From: Epichloe hybrida
Lineage: Eukaryota > Ascomycota > Sordariomycetes > Hypocreales > Clavicipitaceae
Assembly (NCBI GenBank): GCA_019022495.1
Contig: JAFEKR010000005.1
Span: forward strand, 496,001 to 560,000
DNA: 64,000 nt
Reading direction: 5' to 3'
Shown here: positions 12,601 through 24,079 of the stretch, piece after piece
Layout: the number at the start of each line of letters is the position of its first letter
How positions within the stretch are numbered: the first letter of the stretch is position 1
Position numbers and translations under genes: made by a program
The notes under the pieces: generated by a model
What the model was told of the DNA's origin: nothing
The model's input: only the letters and a program-made list of their open reading frames with translations
The model's database searches: none

Positions 12601-14214
12601 ATAGTTAGAGAGATTAAAGGCAAAGGAACGGACTTACTATATAAGAAATCCTGCCTTATTATATAAGGCTATAATAATAAAGGAAAGGAATTTATCCTAA
12701 CGTAATCGCTAATAATTTAATAAGCAAGCTAACAACTTATTATAGCTATCGCTTTATTATTAAAAAGAAAAGGTATTTACCTTTAGATTTATAATATTAC
12801 ATAAGCCTACACTTAATTACATATAGTACTAATAAGGCTAATTATTATAAGATTACTAAAGTAAATTATATATCTCTTTCTAGAAGGGACTATATTTAAA
12901 TTAATTAGACCTCTTTATAGGATTATAGAGGCTAGAACCTACTAGTAGGTAATGTACTTCCGTTACCATAGGGATAACCTTAATATAATAACCTTAACCT
13001 ATAATTCCTGCTTATTAATTATAGCCCTAAATAATAAGAATCTCTTTAGTATTATTAGAATATAAACTAATAATATATTAGGCCTAAGCAATAATAACTT
13101 CTTCTAAAAAGAAGATAAAGAGCTCTAGAAGGCTAATTTTATAGCTAAAGAAAAGTAATAATTAACTACTAAGAATTCCCTTATCTTTAATAGTTATATC
13201 TTAACCTAAAACACTAATAACTTACTAATATTAACCTAGAAAGGCTAGAGTTAGAAGATTAAGGAAGTTAATCCTTAATCCCTAATAGTAAAGTAAGACT
13301 ATATAAAATAATAAGCTTAAGAAAGCTATATTATAACTATATATTAACTAGAGGCTTCCTATAACTTATTAATTATAGCTTAATACTAAGAACTCTCTAA
13401 GGAAGATATTATATGCCTTAATAAACGCCTTAAGTAATAGATTAAGAATTAATAATATAGACTATAATATATTCCTTTAGTCCTTAAGGAGGCAAAGCTC
13501 TTTATGTTTATAGATAGATTGCTTACTAATAATAAGGATTTAAGCTTATAGATCGAATACGTAATTGTAATTAGCAATAAGATAATGTAAGATAATAATA
13601 CCTTTATTATAAAAGGTAATATTATTATATATAGCTTAATAAAGAGTAAGAGAGTTACTTATAGCACGCTTACCTCTAAGTTATATAGCATGGTTTAAGG
13701 CATAGATATTACTTATATAATTTCTATAACTCTATATTAGATTACAAATTAATTAAAGATACCTTAAATTCCTATAATTCTCTATACTAATTCTTTTTTA
13801 TTATATAAATATCTTATAAAGCTAGGAACTATAAAGGAGAAGAGACTAATAATTAATATTATAGCTCTTTATTAATTATATAAGAGGCATAAGATTTACA
13901 AAGTTAGGTGGATTAATAGTAATAATAATCTAGCAGATATAATAATAAAAGTATTACTAAATTTATTACTTTCCTCTTTAATTAATTTAAATAAATTAAT
14001 AATCTATATTAAAGGATAGGTAAAGAGACCTATAATATTAGGAGACAGAAGCTTAGGCAAGGACTAATAGATTAATTTAATTAACTAATGCTATAATAGC
14101 TAATTAAAGCAGCGAATTCCTATTAAGGGATTCACTTATATATACTTTCCTTTAATTTACTTTTTATTATGTTTTTAAGCTCTTTAGCTATAAAGGAAAA
14201 AGAGAGACTACTAG

Positions 14215-14480
14215 TGTTAATTCCTTTAGATCTTTATTAGTTTAATTATAGCTAAAGACTAGACTAAATTATAGGTCTAGCGTAATATATGTAATGCGAT
14301 TAGTTACATTAATTCGCCACCCCCTCTTTTGCCTTATATATAGGTTTCGCTTACTTTCCTAGTATCTAGACTTTCCCTCTCTTTTTTCTCTTTCCTTCCT
14401 AGCTAATTTAATTAACTATTATTAACTTTAATTATACGGGATTACCCTTATACCTGCGCAGGACCTTGGTGTAACTAACA
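14215..14480 (+). repeat. copia LTR (3' LTR of the plus-strand element)
   Basis: This 266-bp LTR starts TGTTAATTCC and ends GTGTAACTAACA. It aligns to the reverse complement of 3558-3810. Differences are mostly C-to-T and G-to-A in this copy, for example TTCGG in the left copy against TTTAG here, so this copy took the heavier RIP damage. Confidence 0.85.
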
Positions 14481-14890
14481 ATATACTTTAGCTTAATAAA
14501 GAGTAAGAGAGTTATATAAAGCATACTTACCTTAGAAGTCTATAGTATAGTAGCTAGTGTTAATATAGCTTATATAATTACTATAACCCTAAACCTAGTT
14601 ACTAACTAACTAAAGCTCCTAAAGATCCTAGTTATTATATATATAAATTCATACTCCTTATATAAGTACCTTATTAAGCTTAGTATAATAAAAGAGAAAT
14701 ACCTAATAATTAATATTATAGCTCTTTAATAGTTATATAAATACTAAGAAATCTATAAGATTTAATAGATTAATAAAGAGAATAACCTAGCTAATACCTT
14801 TATAAAGGCATTACCTAATAAGGCTCTTAAAGGCTTTATCTTAACTAACTAAATAACTATATAAATAAAGGGATAGGTTACCTATATATA
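14481..14890 (+). mobile_element. Fragment of a second copia family (RNase H and 3' end)
   Basis: Immediately after the LTR the translation resumes with a copia RNase H remnant: SLIKSKRV, later YSLYKYLIKL, then WINKENNLANTFIKALPNKAL. It resembles, but is not a copy of, 13630-14090, so it belongs to a different copia family. Its position right next to the LTR suggests that the first element landed inside it. Confidence 0.65.
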
Positions 14891-15590
14891 ATATATATAT
14901 AGTAAGAGAAAAGGTAATTCTCTAGGAGGGTAGCTATAGGGATAAGATAGTAATATATAGGGGATTTACGCCCCTATAGTTAATATCCCTAGTAGCTATA
15001 GCTACACTAGCTTACTAGGCCCTCCTAGTAAACTATAGAAATTAATAGTAGTATATAGGAGAATAAAGGTATTACTAAGGAGAAGGAAGATATTATATAT
15101 ATACTATAGTATAGGATATATACTATTTTAAGGAAAAGAAGGGATTTAGAAGGACTTACTTATCCTTACATAGGCTTATAGGCTAAGTAAGATTATTATT
15201 TCCCTTTTTATTAGTAACTATATACCTAGATAGGCTATAAGTTCTTTTCCTTATATCCCTAGTTAATTATATTTATAATCTATCTTTCTTTTTTATTCCT
15301 ATAATTAATATCGCGCGTTAATAATTATATTAAAAGAGAGAAGTTCTAGTATTAAAACAAAGGTAATATTAATTATACATTATAGCTATAATTACCTAGT
15401 AAAAGCTTAGGCTACGCGCACGCCCTATATATAACCTATAACCTAGCGTATTAATTAGCTAGGAAATATAGGGATATAAACATGTAACCCCTTTTTCCCT
15501 TTATATATTATAACTTCTAGCTTTTAACCTCTCTTTTCCTATAACTTAATTAATTATACTAATAGATAACGTAGCCTAGAATAGATAATC
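14891..15590. other. AT-rich RIP-type sequence, unassigned
   Basis: About 700 bases of TA-rich sequence lie between the copia fragment and the gene island. I see no reading frame or repeat that can be named. Base composition changes abruptly to normal at about 15,590-15,600. Confidence 0.5.
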
Positions 15591-15599
15591 AATGATAAT

Positions 15600-18500
15600 A
15601 CTATTCTTCGGGCTCACGACTGTAACACATTGAATTCAATACCCTGTGAATCCAACACTTTCTTTCTTTCTTTTTTTTTTTTTGTTTTTTTGTTAAAGAG
15701 GGGGGAGAGGGGGCGCAGGTCCCTTATTATGCCTCGAGTTTCTTGAAGAAAACGACACGTCAGTTGACTCCCCCATCTGGAAGACTTCGAGAACATATGC
15801 GGAGGTATTGGTGAATATTAATTGGGTACACGCGAAGTCTGACCCTGAACGGGCGTGTCCGTAGTGGCGTACATACATACGTCCTCGCCTGGGGCCGGCG
15901 TACAACGCATTCAGAGTTGGCCGCTCCTGCCCGATCCTACGCAGTTAGAGCCTGCGCCGCCCCTCTTTCCATTTCTTTCGGCCGTGACCTGGCAGGTTGA
16001 AGTCGGACTGAATGGTCAACGTTTCCTCTGTTCCGCTTGATTTGCTTCGTGGCGATATTATCATGCCACTTGGGATACACGGGTTCCAGAGCGCCCAGCC
16101 GAGCAAGGGACTTTGTCGTGTTCCTCGACTCCGGTTCACATGTGTCTGCCTATGATGGACCGCAACTCGTTCTTCTCGCTTGCGGGAAAAGTTGGCCGTG
16201 ACGCCTGCTGCAGCCCTGCGAGGGGGGCGCTCCACGGCTATGAATCGTTCGATAGACCGGTGGCGAGGACAGCTTGTTGACGATTTGTTGGTCCTTGGTG
16301 CGAAATTGGCACGGCCGTCTGATGTAGTGATGATGGGGGAGGGAGCCACCCGATCGATCGCCTCGGCCAGATTGCATCTGGAGAATGCAGGTAACAGGTC
16401 AGGCAAACGATTTCTTTCCCAATACGGAGCACTTTGTACAAGTCACAACGACAGACACACACACACACCCTCATGCCCTCATGATGCATTACGTACGGGC
16501 TGACTGTGAGGAAGAACAGGGTGTTGGTTCGGGATACAATGCGTCGTATTTTCCCGGCAGCCCGGCAGCCCGGCAGCCCGGTTCATTGTTCATTGTTATT
16601 ACATGGAGCCATCGTTCGCCTGTCGACCTCCTCCCCTATTCGGCCAGATACATACAGTCGGGCCGGCCATACGGACTACCAGCTTGGCGGCTTGAGCTCC
16701 TCTCGTGCATTGTTCCCTGGGACGTCCCGGGCGGAGCGAGCTGCAGCAGCCCTCTGTGGAACGCGCGCGGGCACCACCATTTATGCAAAGCTGCATAAAA
16801 GAAAGTGGCCGTCCCGGGCGTCGGCCAGCTTCCGCATAGGGCGGCGTCCTAGCCCTATTGGGCGACTTAAGGCTGGGCAAGAAGTATTTGATCTAGTCCG
16901 TGTGCATTGTGCCACTGTGCTCATTCCTCCCCGCAAGCCTGTATCGTACATACATGTACATACATACTATGGTGTGCGTTGGTGTGCGTTGGCGGCAATG
17001 AGCAGCTGCCAGTACATGTACACATGCAGTCGATGGACGGCAAGGGCTTTCACAGGTTCATGAGGGAGGCAATGTAACTGCATACTGCAATTGCAATGCA
17101 ACCTTGCAGCTGGATCGTAGCCTCTTGGGTCGTGGTTGGAGCCAACGAAGCCAACGAAGCCAACGAAGCTGCAACGTCAAAGCTAGCATGCGCCTAGTAC
17201 ATCCGTACGCATTCTACATGTAGTGCTCGGTAGGCGCTATCATATGCTATCATATGCTATCATATGGTAGGGGGCAGGAATACGAATTGCAGAGCAGGTA
17301 CGGATTAATACGGATTACATTAAAACCACTTGGCATCCACCACACCTGCACCCCGTAGGTAGCATCGGCAAATGCACGACAGCCTGGCAGGGCTGGCATG
17401 TTGCCGAGCCTTGCCACTCGCTCCTCTGCTAATCCGTACGGATCCGTACATAGTCCGTCAATCTTTTCTGCATACGGAGTACTCCGTATGTACCTCCGTA
17501 TTCTTTCTCTCTTTACAGGCTGTTGTTGGATTTCACAGCCAATCAGGACCACTTCGGCTGGATTGCGCCGTGGAGTTGGTAGTGACAAATGTCGGTCGAC
17601 TCCTTCGGCCAACGCCGACCCCATGCATGATGCTTTTGTTCACGCAACCAGAATCGAGAAGGATCCTCGGAGCCCTTGGGCAATCGACGTCAGAGAGAGA
17701 CGACCTTCTGTACATACAGTACGGATTAAAGAGACCCGGAAGGTGTGCCGAATGGTCTCCCAGTACCCCGTAGACCGATCCGACGCATCATAGAGGCCAG
17801 TCGCAGCCACGCAGGTCCTTGCATAAAAGCAACTTTTCTTGGTACTTGTTTTTGAAAAGGCTTCTTCTTACTGCACGGTTGCTTACATAAATTACTCTTT
17901 CATCATTTCTCAATCCTTCTCGCTCGTGTTAGTACTAATGTTAGTGGAATTCACGTCTCCTCCTGTTTTGGAGAGAAGAGGGCCTCCTTCTTTCCATGAG
18001 AAACCATATCAGCGCGACGCAAAGGATCGTTGGAACACGACAATTCATCCTCGGAAGCATTGTTCGGCGATGATGCGTACCGCGCAAAGGGTGCCGATGT
18101 CATTGTGGACTGATGGTTCAAAGGATGGAGGCGAGCCGTCCTGCCCTTCCGGCCCTGTAGGAGTGAGTAGTCCTACGGGTGTCGATGCCCCGGTTCCATC
18201 TCTCCTTTGCTCCAAGTGGCGCTTGTTGCACGGCAGCGGCCGTATCGTGTGATGAATTCCCCCTCTTGTTTCTACGTTGGGAAAATTTCTGTTCAGAATT
18301 GATTCGATGTGGTCGCGCTTTCGTGCCAACTTGCGGTTTTGGCGAGTGGCTGGGCTGGGAAACGGGATGGGCGACATGATGGGGGCAATGGACAACTTGC
18401 GACAACTCCTTTGGTTGAAGTCGTCTACATGTGGGAGGTTCGATAGACTCGTAGGGACAAGGGGGGGTGCGAGGCTGGAATACCACGAGTAACTCACACA

Positions 18501-19732
18501 TAGAGAACATGATGTTTTCCGACATCTCGTGATTGTGCGTGCAGATTTGAGATGCAAAACGTCTTGCTTCATACCATGGTCCTACATGTACGTTTCATCC
18601 TACTGCTGTGTCCAATGGCCCAGAAACGGAATATCCCACCGCTTGCCGTCGGCAGCGAAATAACACGCTTCGGATGCCACAATCATCTCGGCATGTCTAT
18701 CCGGCACATGCACCCCTATGGGGCAAGAAAGGGGGGCGAAAACGGACAACGGACCACAGAAAGACGAAAGAGGTTGGAATTTGCATGTGAAGACGTGGAG
18801 ACGGAGGCTTTGTGGGGGACGCATTGGTACTTGGACGGGTGATTGTGTGATATTCACCAGTTGGTGTCTTAGCATCCACGAATTACTAGCTGGACTGTTA
18901 AGATATGGTTTATTTGCTTGCCAGGCGTATGTATTAGTCGTAGAACAAAGGTGCTGTGCATCCCACTTTCCCGCAAATAGGAAACCGTGTACGAGGCAAC
19001 TTGCCTGAGGTTATGCCGAAACTCTCCTCATCCCGGCTTCAAAGGGCGGAATTGGTCTGTTTGGACACCAAAGAAAGTGAGCTTGATAGGGAAGTCACAT
19101 CGATTCCCGAGCATGTTTGACGCAGTAAAGTTTGCTTGCATCAAGTTACTTGGTATGACAATTTGTGGTACTTGCCAACTTGTTGACTATGTAGTAGATG
19201 AGTGGCATCAAGGACGGGGTGCGGCAACAAGCTGGATATCTTTTGCTGACCCTGCAGAGCGGCTCTCAAGTCCTCGTGGTGCTGGCCCGTGCCCGCCCCG
19301 CTTTCGCTGTCGCTGTCGCTGCCGTTAAGTATGCCGTGAACCGACGGAGTAGTTCGAGTCAACGGCGCAGTCTCGTTCAATTTAACTCCCGACTTGTATC
19401 AGCCAGGGGAAAACGAAAATGAGAGTCGGTGCCCGTTGCCGGCTCTCTGTGGGCTGGATTCGGTTGATGCATCGCGGTCATCGCGGTCGTCGCGGTTATC
19501 GCGGGCGGGGAGAACGGCACCAGGGACCCTCTTTTTTTTCTTCCCAATCCCTGTGTGGTTTGTGCGGGAAGGTGCAAGTGGTGCAAGTGCGTGCGTGAGG
19601 CCATGATGACATGGATCAATCAACATGTGGTGACCAGACCAGCACACGCAGTCGGGTCACGTCCGGATAAAGTCGTGTCTGACAGGTACGAACCATGTAC
19701 TAGTCCTTATTATGTCAGGACTTGTCTGTCTG

Positions 19733-19797
<65 letters not shown>

Positions 19798-20214
19798 CGG
19801 TCATGCATGGATCCCGCCCGCAACACGCAGCTGGTTCTGGCCAGCCCCACCCCGACCCCCCTCCCCTCCAATCCAATCCCCTTCTGCGCATCTTCCTGGT
19901 CCTGCATTCCCTCCACCTCAATCTCTCGTCAACCTCGCATCAAAGTCGTCTTTATCTCAACACCGCGCATCCGCATGACTGGCATCTCTCGGCCCCGCTA
20001 GCCAGTCTGACGACGACATCGTCTCGCTCGAATCACGAGCCTTGCCTGCCTGTCGACAGTCGACCCTGCTTCGCACGCCCACACAACGCCCAACAATCCA
20101 TCGTCCAACGACCCGGCACGATTGTGACAATTTTGCGAGCCTAGCGAGGGCTTCCCCTCACCAACCCGCTTGCCTCTGGCTTGTGATCCGTAGCCGCGAC
20201 TCGAACCAGCCGCC
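15600..20214. other. Gene-poor intergenic region of normal composition
   Basis: About 4.6 kb hold no convincing gene. Short frames of 60-185 codons overlap on both strands, have repetitive or unrecognisable content, and none stands out. Visible instead are small tandem repeats (CCCGGCAG x3 near 16553; CCAACGAAG x3 at 17142-17168; GCTATCATAT x3 at 17236-17265), several palindromic TACGGAGTA/TACTCCGTA-like motifs between 17290 and 17730, and the CTGT microsatellite at 19733-19796. Non-coding RNA or regulatory functions cannot be judged from sequence alone. Confidence 0.55.
19733..19796. repeat. (GTCT)16 microsatellite
   Basis: This is a perfect 64-base tetranucleotide run, preceded by an imperfect GTCTGTCTG. 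It lies about 420 bases upstream of the OPT transporter start. Because 4 is not a multiple of 3 it gives open frames of SVCL-type repeats on the plus strand and DRQT-type repeats on the minus strand, which should not be read as proteins. Confidence 0.97.
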
Positions 20215-23102
20215 ATGGTCGAAGACGAGAAGCGGGTAGTAACGGGGTCGGCAGAGGGAGCTTCGCGCCGTCTTTCTGCCGCGCCGTCCGAGAAGTGGGA
20301 ACACAGCTCGGTAAGATGACAATAGGATTTCCCCCTTCCATGGCGCTGAAGGAGTCCTTTCTCGGTGTCGAGTCCGACGTGACAAAACACAACCTTGTAC
20401 TTTCTTGTTGACAAGAGAGAAATCACCGTCATCCATGCTGACTGACGTGCGCTCTGCGCCTAATACGGCAGGTTCCCTTCTCGTACGACGAAGATGACAT
20501 CTTTGGCCGCCGAGGCGAACAACTACACACACCTACAGCTACTGAGCATGATCTCAATGTCACTGAAGATGATCTCCTCGAGGCCAAGGAGCTCGCCTCC
20601 CAGTACACCCTCGACGAAGTTCGCGAGATCATGGTACGAGTCCGCAAGATACACGAAAAAGACCCCAATTTTCCGACCATAGTCATCGAAAAAGTAAAAA
20701 CGTTCCTTGATCACGAGTCCGTCTTCCAAAATCCAGATCAACATCAGCACCTCATCCAGGAAATGAAACTCGAGGCCGCCTTGGTCACCAGCAACAGTCC
20801 CTACGCCGAGGTGCGCGCAGTTGTGAGTAACAAGGATGATCCCAAGACGCCGTGTTCAACCATCCGTAGCTGGGCAATCGGCCTCATATTTTCCATCCTG
20901 TTGGCCTTTGTCAACCAGCTTTTCGACATCCGTCAACCCGCCATTCGTGTCATGGCCAACGTTGCGCAGCTTCTGGCCTATCCCATTGGCAAAGCAGCCG
21001 AGAAATGGCTTCCTGATAAAGGCTTCACGCTGCTCGGCATCCGACATTCGCTTAATCCCGGACCCTTCACCAAGAAGGAACACATGCTCATCACCATCAT
21101 GGCAAACGTGGCATACAACACACCATACACGAACTACATCATCTGGGTGCAATATCTTCCCCAGTACTTTGATCAGCCGTATGCCTCCCATTTCGCCTAC
21201 CAGCTGCTTATCGCCTTGGCCACCAACTTTATAGGTTACGGCATTGCTGGCATGTGCCGGCGGTTTCTCGTCTACCCCTCGTATTGCGTATGGCCGGCCT
21301 CGCTTGTCACTATTGCCCTTAACTCGGCATTTCACACTGATGTGAACCCCCCAGTAGGCGGGCCTTTCCGGTCGATTTGGCGCATATCACGCATCAAGTT
21401 CTTTTATCTCATGTTCGCCGCCATGTTTGTGTGGTTCTGGTTCCCCAACTATATTTGGGAGAGTTTATCCAAATTTAACTGGATCAGCTGGATCGCCCCG
21501 GGCCATCGAGACTTGAACATTGTCACAGGCATCAACAACGGCCTGGGACTGAATCCTTTCCCCACGTGGGATTGGAATGTGCTCCTGTGGGATTCGGCCG
21601 ATCCACTCATGGTCCCTTTCTTCAGCACGCTGAACCGCTTCATCGGTGTTTTCGCCTCGTTTTGGGTCGTGTTGGTTTTCTGGTACAAGAATGTATACAA
21701 CACCGGCTACTTGCCGATCAACACCAACCGAGTCTACGACCGCTTCGCCAATTTGTACAACATTTCCGAGGCAACTGACGACCACGGGCTGTTCAATCCT
21801 GACAAGTACGCCGGATACTCGCCTCCCTACCTGGGAGCAGGCAATGTTGTCATCTACATGTTTTTCTTCGCCATTTATACCTCGACGCTCACGTACGCCG
21901 TCCTCTACCATAGGCACGAGATCGCCATGGGCTTCAAGGCTCTGTTTTACAATCTGCGGTTGAAGAAGAGACCAGTCACGGAGGAACGGGTCCTGGACGT
22001 GCACAACAGACTGATGAGGGCGTATGCGGAAGTCCCTGACTGGTGGTACATGCTCTGCTTGGCCGTTGCCATTGCCTTTGGAGTGTCTGGCGTTGTCGGG
22101 TGGGATACACATACAACGCCAGGCGTCATCTTCTGGGGTCTTGCCCTCTGCGTCATTTTTGTGATTCCGGTGGGCATCATCAAGGCCATGACTGGTATCG
22201 AGGTGACCCTCAATGTCCTGGCCGAGTTTGTTGGTGGTTCTTGGGTCGACGGAAACGCTCTGGCAATGAACTACTTCAAGTCATTCGGCTACGTCACCTG
22301 TGCCCATGCCATCTGGTTCTGCAACGACTTGAAGCTGGCCCACTACGTCAAGATTCCACCTCGCCATACGTTTAGCGCGCAGATGGTGGCCACTTTCCTC
22401 AGCACCATTGTCTGCATTGGCGTGCTCAATTTCCAGATGAGCAGCATCAACAATGTCTGCACCCCTCAGGCGCAATACAAGTTGACCTGTCCAGGAGTGA
22501 ACACCTTCTTTACCGCCTCGGTCTTGTGGGGTACGGTCGGTCCGGCCAAGATCTTTGGTCACAAAGGCCAGTACAGCGAGACCTTGATCGGCTTCCCCCT
22601 CGGCGTCGCCGTGGTCGTTTTGATCTGGGCGGTGAACAAGAAGTTTCCCAAATGGACCTGGGCCCGACAATTGCATCCCGTCGTTATTCTCTACGGAGGC
22701 ATCGTGTGGGCGCCCTACAACATGTCTTACGTCTGGCCCTCTGTGCCCATTGCGTACTTTTCATGGATTTTTCTCAAGACCAGATTCCTCGGCCTGTGGT
22801 CCAAGGTATGTGTGCTATTCACCCGCCGACTCTCACGAGCTCTTTCTTTTTTTCTTTGGTTTTTTCTTTCGCAGGTTGACTAACATGTGACAAATCAGTA
22901 CAACTTTGTCCTCTCAGCAGCATGGTCCTGCGGCATTGCCATTGCAGGCATCATCATCTTCTTCAGCTTGCAGTATACCGAAACCGACTTCAACTGGTGG
23001 GGCAACAACGTGTCGGAAATGGGTTGCGAAGGCAGCGCATGCGCCCTCAAGCACCTCGGCCCAGGCGAGTCCTTCGGTCCCCAGCCAGGCCAATTCAGTT
23101 GA
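20215..23102 (+). CDS. OPT family oligopeptide transporter, 3 exons
   Basis: This encodes a predicted proton-coupled transporter of small peptides or peptide conjugates in the plasma or vacuolar membrane. Exons are 20215-20310, 20472-22805 and 22899-23102, giving 877 residues, a normal length for the family. The start has a strong context (GCCGCCATGG). Intron 1 has donor GTAAGA and acceptor ACGGCAG; intron 2 has donor GTATGT, branch TGACTAAC and acceptor AATCAG. Both are phase 0. The OPT signature NPGPFTKKEH is near residue 226 and the family motif KIPPR near residue 659. About 14-16 hydrophobic segments follow a soluble, acidic N-terminus of roughly 170 residues. The family is clear; the substrate (glutathione, peptides or siderophores) cannot be told. 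The NRPS-like gene lies convergently 977 bases away. Confidence 0.95.
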
Positions 23103-24079
23103 AGACACGAGGACCCTCCTCAACCGCATCCTCATTTTATCCATCCATCTTGCTACCCCTTGATGCTGGTACGCAATGCTTAGCGATCATGTTACGGAGT
23201 TGGAGTGCTTTGGACCATGAATATCTCAACACTGGTCTGTGGGAACGGGAATTCTGCCACATCACATGCTCTTTCGGTTCGAAGATGCATTTTTGCAATA
23301 TGGGGTGCGAGGACGCAAAATCGCATCGAGTTGGTAGAAGCCTCTTCTGACCCGGGCTTGGAGCCGGGAAAACATGTAAACAAGTCATCTTCACGCTCAC
23401 CAACGTGGACTGTTTTTTTGTTCCGAGTATTCCGTCTTTGACGGACTGGTCTGAAAATAAGTCATATGAGTGGAGGGTCTTGGCCGGCTGGGATTTGTCG
23501 TTCAAAAGACGCTTGGAGAAGGCCGTCTCGAAACGGCCGATTTTCCACGCGACGTTCAATCCAGGATGCGTCGGCACGGATCAAAGACGGCCCCATCTCC
23601 CGTGATTGGAGTTCTGCACTGCTTGTGAAATCTATAACGGCTGTGTGTTCACGGAGCTACCTTCGTCTACAGGTTGGGATGTGAATCGGAATCGGAAACT
23701 GTCTGACCCTTTTCAAACGTTTCTTATTAGGTGTCGGCTGTATATTCCCCCCGCCCTCCCCAGGCATGATAATCTCGGGTGCCATGCAATGGGCCGCGAC
23801 ACGGGTACCAACTTCAACTCGAGCGGCACCATCCATGTGTGCTGTCGTTTCTTCAGAGTGGTTTTCATGAGTTAAACTAGATGCCATTTGCTATATGCCA
23901 TTTAAACAAGGAAGAAATTTCAAAGCGCCCGCTCATGCATGCATCCGCCAAAACGCCCGCTCATGTATGGCTTAAAGAAAATAAATGAACCGTTCAAGAC
24001 AGATGGATGGAAAGGAAAGAAAAAAAAAAAAAAAAAAGCAGGCAAAGGAAATATGCAAAGTATATGCGACTTGACCTTC
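23103..24079. other. Intergenic region between convergent genes
   Basis: This holds the 3' ends of the OPT and NRPS-like transcripts. I see no gene in it. An A-rich run of about 18 bases lies at about 24019-24037, and short ORFs on both strands look random. Confidence 0.6.

Larger units (their letters stand above)
8385..14480 (+). mobile_element. RIP-degraded Ty1/copia retrotransposon, 5'-truncated, plus strand
   Basis: This is a second copy of the copia family at 1-3810, in the opposite orientation. Homology to the left copy starts at about 8385, so the 5' LTR and leader are absent. Broken translation shows integrase-like sequence at about 11560-12020, reverse transcriptase at about 12590-13150 and RNase H at about 13620-14090 (SKLYS, then NSFLLYKYLIKLG and WINSNNNLAD-like stretches), followed by the 3' LTR at 14215-14480. 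No frame is intact. A hAT MITE is inserted at 9231-9634. Between about 12020 and 12590 the sequence is too decayed to assign. Confidence 0.82.

Noticed and set aside
15945..17063. Overlapping frames of 137-185 codons on both strands
   Set aside because: They share the same bases in several frames, contain repeats (CCCGGCAG units, CA runs) and show no recognisable domain.
18045..18572. A 175-codon minus-strand frame
   Set aside because: It is overlapped by a 135-codon frame on the same strand and by plus-strand frames; I see no conserved motif and no intron signals that would extend it.
19710..19921. Frames of SVCL or DRQT repeats
   Set aside because: They come from the GTCT microsatellite and are open in every frame for that reason.
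20185..20212. A possible tRNA B box (GGTTCGAGTC) on the minus strand
   Set aside because: The bases on either side cannot form the T-arm stem and no A box or acceptor stem is visible.
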